A DNA stretch of 16,378 nucleotides from Candidatus Atribacteria bacterium (GTDB lineage Bacteria; Atribacterota; Atribacteria; Atribacterales; Atribacteraceae). Made by a program: the position numbers and the translations under genes. The notes under the pieces were generated by a model. It was not told where the DNA came from. It saw nothing but the letters and a program-made list of their open reading frames with translations, and did no database searches. The DNA lies in assembly GCA_026390275.1 (NCBI GenBank), contig JAPLGF010000306.1:3882-20259 (forward strand), in the 5' to 3' direction. Numbering within the stretch: position 1 is the stretch's first letter; each line of letters begins with the position of its first letter. Below are positions 1-7,043 of the stretch, piece by piece.

Positions 1-661
1 ATATTACCCCCACGAGAACGATACCTGGTACCCGGGTGATGGTACCTAGACCGGCGCAAACCAGAGCCCAGCCATATCGTTTTCGAAGGAGAAAAAAGAA
101 TACCAGAGAAGAGAGAAAAAGAAAAAGGCTTTCGGTATAAACCAGAGAGAAAAAAATGGATGCGGGAAAAAGGAGAAAATAGAGAATGGTTTTTTCCGCC
201 ACTTTTCGGTCTCCGGTCACTTCTTCGGTCATAAGGAAAATAACGTACAGGGCACCAAGAGTAAGGATATTGGAGAGCAGGAAACCAATGAGGGGAAGGT
301 CCAGGTTAGAAACTCGGTGCAAGCCTTTCATGAGGAGGGGATAAAGAGGGAAAAACGGCCAGTCAGCTGGGGGATGCTTCTCTTCCATTCGATAACGATC
401 ATAACCTCTTTCCGCTATCCGAAGATAGAAAGGACTATCGAATTTCAGGTAATCATTCAGAACGGGAACATAAGCATCACCGGTGAATATGGGGAGAACC
501 ATTTTGGGGTTTCCTGATTCGGAAAAAAATTGAGGAGGGGAGTCATAGCGAGAAAAAAGATTACCTCCAAAATAAGTGGTGATATATATTCCTCCCCGAC
601 TGATGGCATACAAAAGGAGGATAAAAAGAAACGTATTCAGAGAAGTCTTTTTCACCGGCAT
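1..661 (-). CDS. PIG-V-like membrane mannosyltransferase, partial (3' end outside window)
   Basis: I translated this open frame directly: it starts at ATG 661-659 and reads 220 codons with no stop to the left edge, so the C-terminal part is missing. The start has a GGGAG site six bases upstream and an in-frame stop further upstream. Residues 10-30 form a membrane segment. Then come FDSPFYLRIAERGY (74-87), WPFFPLYPLL (101-110) and FPASIFFSLVYTES (165-178), followed by hydrophobic helices and a TR (209-210). This order is typical of bacterial relatives of GPI mannosyltransferase PIG-V, multi-pass GT-C enzymes that transfer mannose from a lipid-linked donor on the outer membrane face. Asp75 sits where the family's conserved early Asp lies. 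The acceptor cannot be read from sequence; a glycan or glycolipid is likely. It lies 130 nt downstream of two DUF4139-like genes on the same strand. Family assignment is fairly sure, function is inferred. Confidence 0.82.
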   Translation of the reverse strand, partial: MPVKKTSLNTFLFILLLYAISRGGIYITTYFGGNLFSRYDSPPQFFSESGNPKMVLPIFTGDAYVPVLNDYLKFDSPFYLRIAERGYDRYRMEEKHPPADWPFFPLYPLLMKGLHRVSNLDLPLIGFLLSNILTLGALYVIFLMTEEVTGDRKVAEKTILYFLLFPASIFFSLVYTESLFLFLSSLVFFFLLRKRYGWALVCAGLGTITRVPGIVLVGVI

Positions 662-681
662 ACCTTGCTCCCAAAAAACAT

Positions 682-766
682 TGATGAGACAACCATGTCA
701 ATCACCGACCCTATCAGAGTAACGAAAAATCACCCATTATTCTAAAAGAACCTGGTGGTCTCATCA
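682..766 (-). promoter_or_regulatory. Inverted repeat in leader of the mannosyltransferase gene, possible attenuator
   Basis: Bases 682-694 (TGATGAGACAACC) and 754-766 (GGTGGTCTCATCA) are complementary at 12 of 13 positions, separated by 59 nt. On the minus strand the second arm ends just before ATGTTTTTTGGGAGC, so a hairpin here would be followed within three bases by six T residues and then by the ribosome site of the gene starting at 661. That is the geometry of a terminator or attenuator, but the loop is very long and no competing structure was worked out. Confidence 0.25.
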
Positions 767-791
767 CTCATCCCTGCCTTTTCCAATGGGA

Positions 792-1850
792 CTATCGGAA
801 TATATACCCTTCAGTGAGATTTTTCCCCCTCACTTCCAGGATAACTTCTTTTTTCTCCTGAGGAGGAAGCTCCAAAACGAAGGAAAATCGATCGGATTCG
901 ATTTTTTCGAGGGGAACAGAATAAGAAACAAGTTCATAGCAGGGTTGGACATGCTCAAAAATCTCAATTTTCTTTTTTTCAGTCCCCCGGTTTGCTATGA
1001 TACAAAGCTTCTTTTCGTTTGTATCGTAGAGAACTTCTTCCCCATTTTTGGAATATCGGATATCAATTTTTTCCTGTTTCAAGAGTTTCTCTTCAACGGT
1101 TACATCATTACTTTTCCCCACCTCCAGCTCCATGAAAGGACCTTCACCAAGGAAAGAACCTTCTCCTAAGAACACCACTCCCGAAATCGCTTTCTCAAAG
1201 TATTCTACCTTGGCCGGATAAACCAGTTCGGGGGGAATGGAAAGAGACCAGGAAAAGTGGACATCGCGATCACCAAAACGGACCAGATCGAAGGTCGAGA
1301 GCTTCTCCGCTGAAAGGACATTAAAATCGCGAATTTTCAAACGCCTGGTCTGACCGGGATCGAGTTCAATGGTGAATATCGAACCACCAATTAAACAGCG
1401 AGTTTCTTTAAGGGTCCGCTGACCCTGGTTATATAGATCAACAAAAAGAGTGGAAGAGGGAAAAGACTTCCCTTCCTCCCAGAAAAATTGATAGACAAAA
1501 CTGGTGACCACCTCCCTAAGGGGATAAGTAAAATAGATCCTCCCTTCTCTCTCTTGGTCAGTAACCACAGTAATGGTCCTTTCATTTTCCTGGGAAAGAG
1601 CCAGAATGTCTTTCAAAGTTCCACCTTCTACCAGGATAAAAACATCCTCCCCGTTCACGCCCGCTGGCTTATCCCACAAGAATTGATTCTCTCCTGGTCG
1701 AAAAAAAACCTTCCAGGCTTCCTTGGCATACATCCCTTTTTCGTTCGCAAAGAAGAATAAATCTTCCGGGGTTTTTTCCAGTACCAGTTCCTGACCCCCA
1801 GCCCAGGTACAAAAAATGAGAACCAGAAGAAAGGGAAGGATTCGTTTCAT
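792..1850 (-). CDS. Secreted DUF4139-like protein (second of two tandem paralogs)
   Basis: The protein has 352 residues. I placed the start at ATG 1850-1848 rather than further upstream because it overlaps the previous gene's stop as TGATG, has a GGGAGGTG site upstream, and is followed at once by a signal peptide (MKRILPFLLVLIFCTWAGGQ, no lipobox). The rest is beta-rich with no obvious catalytic motif. It resembles the preceding gene along its length: a FRPGENQFLW segment near the N-terminus, a YQFFWEEG...VDLYNQG segment in the middle, and IEIFEHVQP...ELV near the C-terminus. These match the DUF4139 pattern of a conserved N in the central strand region and a C-terminal sandwich ending in a PPxEK/PPGE-type strand. 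The biochemical role of DUF4139 proteins is not established; an extracytoplasmic structural or adhesion role is a guess. The stop is TAG. Confidence 0.7.
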   Translation of the reverse strand: MKRILPFLLVLIFCTWAGGQELVLEKTPEDLFFFANEKGMYAKEAWKVFFRPGENQFLWDKPAGVNGEDVFILVEGGTLKDILALSQENERTITVVTDQEREGRIYFTYPLREVVTSFVYQFFWEEGKSFPSSTLFVDLYNQGQRTLKETRCLIGGSIFTIELDPGQTRRLKIRDFNVLSAEKLSTFDLVRFGDRDVHFSWSLSIPPELVYPAKVEYFEKAISGVVFLGEGSFLGEGPFMELEVGKSNDVTVEEKLLKQEKIDIRYSKNGEEVLYDTNEKKLCIIANRGTEKKKIEIFEHVQPCYELVSYSVPLEKIESDRFSFVLELPPQEKKEVILEVRGKNLTEGYIFR

Positions 1851-3025
1851 CAGAGCACCTCCCGAAAGGTATAAACCAGGGGAACCGACCTTGTCTCCCC
1901 AGGGGGTATGATCACAATTTTCCGTACTTTTCCACTTTCCCACTGCCAGGATGGATCGTTAACCACCTCGGCTCCTCCCGGGAGAGGTTCAAATATTTCT
2001 ACCTCCGTGGTTTCTTGAGCCAGATTCATTATTTTAAAATGAATTTCTTTCTCCGATTGAAAACCAACCACTTCCTGATCCTCGTTGAATTCCGCTTTCC
2101 TTCGTACCAATCGCTTTTCGATCCTCTCCACCTGGGCCCTTCGGGTTAAACCAATAGAAAGTTCAAATTCTTCTTTTGTTCTCACCAGAGGAAAATCGAA
2201 GATTCCATAGGCAGTATCGTCGACTCCCAAGAGAAGGATCGATCCTCCCGGAAGGGGATCTCCCTCACACTTTGTTTTCAATACTCGTCCTAAGAAACCA
2301 TTATCAAACCGCAATATTTCCTTCACTGGAAAAGTCCGGAGGCCTGGAAATACCTGTAAAACACTGGGTCCGGGTAGATCGACTAAATAAGGAAGATGAA
2401 AAACCTGGTATTCTGCCACTCGTTCCATTACTGGTGGAAGTTCCCGATCGGTAAGAATCTGCGACGGTGCTTCCATGACTGTTTCCGGAACAGCCCCCGC
2501 CCTTTTTTCCATTTCTTCCAGTTGAAATGACGGCTTCCCTAATAACCAGCTTAAATGAACATTTTTCCACGAAATGCTTTGCCGGTTAGACAGAAAAACC
2601 GAAGGATAGAGATATAATTTTTTTTCTTTTTCCGAAAGTATTCACATGTATCGTTCCATCCAGTCGAATCCATTCTCAAAAAAGGAGATCAAAAAAGGGT
2701 AAGTGCCCTTTTTGCCAGCCTCCAAAGTAATGCGATAACCGGAGGAACCCACCGTACTGACCGTTTTCAGGGAGGTATCGGATTCAAAGGGATGAAGGTA
2801 GAATCGTTCTTGCAGAAGATTCTGGCCGGAGAAGAAGAAATGATTCTCCCCCTGGTTGAGAAGGAAAGTCATCTTTTCCACCACCCAGCCTTTATCCATT
2901 CCCTGGTACACCGTAAGCCAAACTTCCTCGGGAGAAATTGGCTGTGAGAGGAGAGCCAGGGCACTCCCTTCCCAGAACATAAAAAAGATCAGACAAAAAA
3001 CGATCATCCGTCCCATTCTATTCAT
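1850..3025 (-). pseudogene. Secreted DUF4139-like protein interrupted by an in-frame TGA
   Basis: One reading frame runs from ATG 3025 (AAGGAGGG site eight bases upstream) to TGA 1852-1850, but codon 128 (2644-2642) is TGA. Residues 1-127 carry a signal peptide (MNRMGRMIVFCLIFFMFWEG, cut near ALA) and the DUF4139 N-terminal part. After the TGA the same frame continues ILSEKEKKLYLYPSVFLSNRQ..SWKNVHLSWLLG, and later GDPLPGGSILLLG and PPGETRSVPLVYTF, all typical DUF4139 core features. Without readthrough, a gene caller would see two pieces, 2642-3025 and 1850-2512 (first ATG 2512), losing about 43 conserved codons. Aligned without gaps on the neighbouring paralog, the TGA falls at a Phe, so a lost aromatic codon such as TGG is likely. 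The stop overlaps the next gene's ATG by one base. It may be a recent nonsense mutation or a sequence error. Confidence 0.72.
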
Positions 3026-3260
3026 GGTATTTTCCCTCCTTAAAAAAGTAAGAATGGTTTTCCTCCTGTCCCAGGATACAACTCCAGACCCTGAGAATAG
3101 TGTGACGCTCTCTTTCTCTAATTTCAAGTCTTCCCTATTTCCATCCTTTCCCTCTATCGAGTACAATAGGATGAGTTCGTATCCGAAACCTATTTCGTTT
3201 CCAGTTGCCGACAGGCACCGGAGAACAAATAAAGGAGGAGAGCGGGATATCCGCACAATT
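3026..3260. promoter_or_regulatory. Divergent intergenic region with candidate pepF promoter and structured spacer
   Basis: This 235-nt gap separates the minus-strand DUF4139-like gene from the plus-strand pepF. On the plus strand TACAAT (3162-3167) is a good -10 match with a weak TTTCCA -35 (3138-3143) at 18 nt. The pepF ribosome site AAAGGAGG (3231-3238) is 22 nt from the ATG, but GCGG (3242-3245) can pair with CCGC (3251-3254) between them. I could not pick a convincing minus-strand promoter. Confidence 0.4.
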
Positions 3261-5156
3261 ATGAAAACGATCAGTATTCACTTCATCGTGGTTTTCTCCG
3301 TTTTAATCATGGTTTTCCTCACCCTCAATTCTCAGGTTCTTGCCGAAGGAGGCCCTCGGGAAAGAAGTCAAATTCAGGATACCGATAAATGGAACCTGGC
3401 GGAAATATACCCCAATCAGGAAGCCTGGGAAAAGGATTTTACAAAAGTGCAAAATGAATATATTCCCAAAATTGTAAGTTTCAAGGGAAAGCTTACCAAT
3501 GCCGAGACTGTTTTGGCGTGTTTTCAACTCGACGATGAGGTTTCACAGGTAATGGAAAAGTTGTATGTCTATGCCTACATGAAAGCAGACGAGAATCAAG
3601 CGGACAATGCTGCCTCAGAAGTGAGTTCCCGGTCGGAAACCCTCAACTCCCAACTCATGACAGCGGGGTCCTACCTCCGTCCTGAACTTCTGGAACAACC
3701 AGAGAGTGTGATCCAGGGGTATATGAAGGATCCTGCTTTTGCTGATTACTGGCATTCCTTAGATATCCTCCTCAAACTGAAGCCCCATACCCTTTCCCGA
3801 CCGGAGGAAGAGCTTCTGGCGATGTCCTCCGACATGGCCAGTTCTCCCTCGGTGATTTTCAACAAGGTGACCGAAGCCGACATGACGTTCCCCACCATAA
3901 AGAACGAAAAAGGAGAAGACGTCCAGTTGTCTGAAGGGGTCTTCTATCGTTTCCTGCAGAGCAAGGATCGGGATTTCCGCAAAAGAGCTTATGACGGGGT
4001 TTTGGGATCCTATGATCAATCTAAAAATACTCTGGCAGCCACCCTCAGTTCAGAAGTGAAAACGAACTGGTTCTTTGCCCAGGCCAGAAAATATCCATCA
4101 TCCCTGGAAGCAGCGTTATCGGGAGAGAACATCTCCCGGGACGTATACAATAACCTGATCAAAGCAGTGAATGCGAACTTAAATTACCTTCACCAGTATG
4201 TTGATTTGAGAAAAAAAGTGCTCTCGCTCAATAGGGTGCACGCCTACGACCTGCTCGTCCCCCTGGTTGCCGATTACACCCTCACCGTTCCCTACCAGAG
4301 AGCCCGGGAGATGTTGTATTCCGGATTGAAACCACTGGGACAGGCTTACTTAGATATGGTGAAAACGGGCTTCAACAGCCGGTGGATCGATGTCTATGAA
4401 ACCAAAAATAAAGCGACCGGCGGCTATAGTTGGGGATCCTACGATACTCACCCCTACATCTTGATGAACTACGACGACACTGCCGATTCCCTGCTGACCC
4501 TCGCTCATGAAATGGGTCATGCCCTGAATTCCTATTACACCAATGCCACCCAGAAGTATGTTAATTCTCAAACTCCGATATTCACCGCTGAAGTCGCTTC
4601 CACCATGAATGAAAACCTGATGCTGGACTATCTCATCAAAAATGCTCAGAGTGATGACGAAAAACTCTATTTCCTGGATAAACTGGTGGAAAGTATTCGG
4701 GGAACGGTTTATACTCAGGTGATGTACTCCGAGTTTGAACAGACAATTTACGACCGGGTGGAAAAAGGGGAAGCATTGTCAGCTGATTCTTTGAGTGAGA
4801 TCTGGAAAAATCTCCTGCAAAAATATTATGGGCCAAATTTTACCGCCGATGATCTCGCCAGTCGGGGATGGGCGCGGATCCCTCATTTTTATATGGATTT
4901 CTATGTTTATAAATATGCAACCTCGTTATCTGCCTCCCGTGAACTTCTCAATAACATCCTGGCCCAAAAACCCGATGCCATCGAGAAATATCTCGATTTT
5001 CTCAAGGCCGGGAGCTCCGACTATCCCATCGAAGTCCTGAAGGCAACAGGAGTAGATATGACCTCCCCCCAGGCGGTCGATAATCTGCTCAGCAAATTCG
5101 GCCAGCTGGTTAAAGAAATGGAAGACACCATGAAGAAAAAAGGAATGATTCAGTAG
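3261..5156 (+). CDS. pepF: Exported oligoendopeptidase F, M3 family zinc peptidase
   Basis: The protein has 631 residues, slightly longer than the usual 600 or so of PepF because of an N-terminal signal peptide (residues 1-28, MKTISIHFIVVFSVLIMVFLTLNS.., ending QVLA). The zinc site is HEMGH at 416-420, with Glu444 in FTAEVAS as third ligand, both in the normal PepF positions. The N-terminal region has the family pattern WNLAEIYP near residue 45. PepF enzymes hydrolyse short peptides and are normally cytoplasmic; the signal peptide indicates that this one acts outside the cytoplasm. I chose ATG 3261 because it begins the signal peptide; the open frame extends upstream into the divergent gene's leader and early coding sequence, which is not credible as coding. 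It is followed after 39 nt by xseA and likely co-transcribed. The stop is TAG. Confidence 0.93.
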   Translation: MKTISIHFIVVFSVLIMVFLTLNSQVLAEGGPRERSQIQDTDKWNLAEIYPNQEAWEKDFTKVQNEYIPKIVSFKGKLTNAETVLACFQLDDEVSQVMEKLYVYAYMKADENQADNAASEVSSRSETLNSQLMTAGSYLRPELLEQPESVIQGYMKDPAFADYWHSLDILLKLKPHTLSRPEEELLAMSSDMASSPSVIFNKVTEADMTFPTIKNEKGEDVQLSEGVFYRFLQSKDRDFRKRAYDGVLGSYDQSKNTLAATLSSEVKTNWFFAQARKYPSSLEAALSGENISRDVYNNLIKAVNANLNYLHQYVDLRKKVLSLNRVHAYDLLVPLVADYTLTVPYQRAREMLYSGLKPLGQAYLDMVKTGFNSRWIDVYETKNKATGGYSWGSYDTHPYILMNYDDTADSLLTLAHEMGHALNSYYTNATQKYVNSQTPIFTAEVASTMNENLMLDYLIKNAQSDDEKLYFLDKLVESIRGTVYTQVMYSEFEQTIYDRVEKGEALSADSLSEIWKNLLQKYYGPNFTADDLASRGWARIPHFYMDFYVYKYATSLSASRELLNNILAQKPDAIEKYLDFLKAGSSDYPIEVLKATGVDMTSPQAVDNLLSKFGQLVKEMEDTMKKKGMIQ

Positions 5157-5195
5157 GTTAAGGGTATTCCCTGTTCACTGTTTCTGGAGGTTCAC

Positions 5196-6512
5196 ATGCA
5201 TCCATCCGAATGTATGACTCTTTTTGAACTCACTTCGCAGATAAGGGAAGTCATCGGTATGGGTTTCCCGTCTACGATTTGGGTAACCGCGGAAATTGCC
5301 AGTATTCGAACCAACCAGAGCGGACATTGCTATCTCGATCTGGTGGAAAAAAATGATGACCGGGTCGTTGCCCAGGCGAAGGCCATCATCTGGGTATATC
5401 ATTACCGGAGCTTGCTCCAAGCCTTCGAAAACGCCACCGGTGAAACCCTGAAAAAAGACCTGAAAGTCCTTTTTCAGGTGGAAGTCAGCTATCACCCGGT
5501 CTATGGGCTGAGCCTGAACATCCTGGACATTGACCCCACCTACTCCCTGGGAGAAATGGCACGGAAGAAAAGAGAAACCCTCGATCGTCTCGTTCGGGAA
5601 GGGCTCATTGATCTCAACAAACAACTTTCTCTGGCTCTCGTCCCCCAGCGGGTGGCCATCATCTCTTCCCCCCAGGCCGCCGGCTATGGTGATTTTATCA
5701 CCCATCTTCAGAACAACCCCTGGGGCTATCAGTTCTCTCTTCACCTGTTTCCTGCTTTAGTTCAGGGGGAGGGAGCAGCTATTTCCATTTCGCAAGCTCT
5801 GCGGCAGGTGAGGAGGAAATATGAATTCTTTGACCTCGCCGTCATCGTCCGGGGTGGTGGCTCCCAGGTGGACCTGAGTTGTTTTGATGACTATCAAATC
5901 GCCCGTGAAATCGCCTGCCTCCCCCTTCCAGTCATTACCGGAATCGGACATGAACGGGATGATTCGGTGGCTGATCGGGTGGCTCATACCCGAATGAAAA
6001 CGCCTACCGCGGTAGCGGAATTCATTTTATCCGGAATAAAATCCTTTGAAGACCGGATTCGGGGGAGTGAAAAATCACTGGTGACTTTGTCCGAACATTT
6101 TCTTCGCGATCAGCAGTATGAGCTCAAGATGATGACCGAAGACCTTCATCATGGAATCCAGCACCTTCTTCTGCAATATGCCAACCGGAACGATATCCTG
6201 GAACAGAAATGCCACGCGATGGCTCAGTCAATCTTCCATCTCCAGCACCATCGTTTTTCCACTCTTTTCCAAAAATTCACATCAATCACCCTCCAGACCT
6301 TGACGAGAGAGGACGGAAAACTGGCCCTACTCGAACAAGCACTGAAATACTTAGCTCCCGACAAGGTGATGAAAAGAGGGTACAGTATCACCCTTTCCGA
6401 GCGGAAAACTATCACCAGCGTGATAAATATTCCCCCGGGGACTATCCTCACCACCAGGGTAACCGATGGTTCCATCATCAGTCACGTGGAGGCATGTCAT
6501 GAAGAAAAATGA
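5196..6512 (+). CDS. xseA: Exodeoxyribonuclease VII large subunit
   Basis: The protein has 438 residues, close to the usual length. It is the catalytic subunit of exonuclease VII, which degrades single-stranded DNA in both directions to acid-soluble oligonucleotides in the cytoplasm. An N-terminal OB-fold (about residues 7-105, with WVTAEIASIRTNQSGHCYLDL) is followed by the catalytic domain holding VAIISSPQAAGYGDF, RGGGSQVDLSCFDD (219-232), GIGHERDDSVADRVAH and TPTAVAE. A helical region with many Gln and His residues follows, then the C-terminal LAPDKVMKRGYSI motif. TGGAGG lies six bases before ATG 5196. The last 14 bases overlap xseB, which fits coupled synthesis of the two subunits. The stop is TGA, which shows that TGA is a normal stop in this genome. 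Confidence 0.96.
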   Translation: MHPSECMTLFELTSQIREVIGMGFPSTIWVTAEIASIRTNQSGHCYLDLVEKNDDRVVAQAKAIIWVYHYRSLLQAFENATGETLKKDLKVLFQVEVSYHPVYGLSLNILDIDPTYSLGEMARKKRETLDRLVREGLIDLNKQLSLALVPQRVAIISSPQAAGYGDFITHLQNNPWGYQFSLHLFPALVQGEGAAISISQALRQVRRKYEFFDLAVIVRGGGSQVDLSCFDDYQIAREIACLPLPVITGIGHERDDSVADRVAHTRMKTPTAVAEFILSGIKSFEDRIRGSEKSLVTLSEHFLRDQQYELKMMTEDLHHGIQHLLLQYANRNDILEQKCHAMAQSIFHLQHHRFSTLFQKFTSITLQTLTREDGKLALLEQALKYLAPDKVMKRGYSITLSERKTITSVINIPPGTILTTRVTDGSIISHVEACHEEK

Positions 6513-6738
6513 AGAACCCACCTACCAAAAAGCTATTGAAGAGTTGGAGTCGATTGTTTCCGAGATCGAACGAGGAGATATGGATGTCGATCTTCTGGCA
6601 GAAAAAGTGAAAAGGGCTGCTTTTCTCAGCCAATACTGTAAAAAAAAGCTCCGAAAAACCGGCGAGGAGCTCAAAGTTCTTTTGGAAAACATCGATCGCG
6701 ATGAAACCGGAGATAATCCGGACCCCACATTTTTATAA
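6499..6738 (+). CDS. xseB: Exodeoxyribonuclease VII small subunit
   Basis: The protein has 79 residues. XseB is a small helical protein that binds several copies to the coiled-coil region of XseA. The sequence has the family pattern YQKAIEELESIVSEIERGDMDVD, then a second helix with many Lys residues. I placed the start at ATG 6499, which has GGAGG six bases upstream and lies inside the end of xseA; an upstream ATG at 6466 would add 11 residues unlike the family. A CCGGA/TCCGG hairpin lies at its very 3' end (6707-6721), but the nearest T run is eight bases further on. Confidence 0.93.
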   Translation: MKKNEEPTYQKAIEELESIVSEIERGDMDVDLLAEKVKRAAFLSQYCKKKLRKTGEELKVLLENIDRDETGDNPDPTFL

Positions 6739-6854
6739 AAAAATCATTTCCCATTTATTTTTTATTGCTTTGTTCCTGATTCTTTCTCTTTCTGATACAA
6801 TTTGGTATCCGTTGCGAAATATTGAGAAGCGGTTATTTTAAAGGAGGGGATGAC
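6739..6854 (+). promoter_or_regulatory. Intergenic region with candidate promoter for the symporter pair
   Basis: This AT-rich 116-nt gap precedes the small protein gene. TACAAT (6796-6801) is a good -10 match. The best-spaced -35 is TTCCTG (6773-6778) at 17 nt, which is weak. The gap ends in the strong ribosome site AAGGAGGGG (6841-6849). Confidence 0.35.
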
Positions 6855-7031
6855 ATGCTCGGTCTTCACGATCCTTGGATAGTCTTAGTGTATCTTCTTT
6901 GTATCGGAAGCACACTTCTCTGCGTAATCTACGGCCTTATTAACTGGAATCGAGGCGGAGAGCCCATGATTCCGAAAAATAAGTTCGTGGAATGGGAAAA
7001 GGAAGAAGAAGATCTGGAAGAGAAATCATAG
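6855..7031 (+). CDS. Symporter small accessory protein
   Basis: The protein has 58 residues with one membrane helix (about 9-28, IVLVYLLCIGSTLLCVIYGL) and a charged, Glu-rich cytoplasmic tail (VEWEKEEEDLEEKS). The N-terminal LGLHDPWI followed by YLLCIGSTLLCVIYGLINWNRG matches the small membrane proteins encoded directly upstream of sodium:solute symporters and known as symporter small accessory proteins. It ends 12 nt before the symporter gene. By analogy with other small transporter subunits it probably supports folding, stability or activity of that carrier; this has not been shown here. I chose ATG 6855 over an upstream ATG at 6822 because of the strong AAGGAGGGG site and the family N-terminus. 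Confidence 0.87.
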   Translation: MLGLHDPWIVLVYLLCIGSTLLCVIYGLINWNRGGEPMIPKNKFVEWEKEEEDLEEKS

Positions 7032-7043
7032 GGGGAGGGGAAA

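Noticed and set aside
673..701. Promoter TTGACA before the mannosyltransferase gene
   Set aside because: The -10 position is a plain T run at every acceptable spacing.
2600..2644. Selenocysteine insertion at the in-frame TGA
   Set aside because: The sequence after the TGA is AT-rich and offers only a four-base CTTT/AAAG pairing, with no SECIS-like stem. The aligned paralog has Phe there, not Cys.
1850..2644. TGA reassigned to tryptophan genome-wide
   Set aside because: TGA ends xseA, the fused permease, both DUF485 and SBP genes and the DppD-like gene at sensible places, and Trp is coded by TGG throughout.
2856..3260. Upstream extension of pepF by 135 codons
   Set aside because: It would run antisense through the start of the divergent DUF4139-like gene and its leader, and would bury the signal peptide inside the protein.
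6707..6734. Intrinsic terminator at the end of xseB
   Set aside because: The CCGGA/TCCGG stem is short and the T run starts about eight bases beyond it. It also lies inside the coding end, so it is too weak to list as a terminator.
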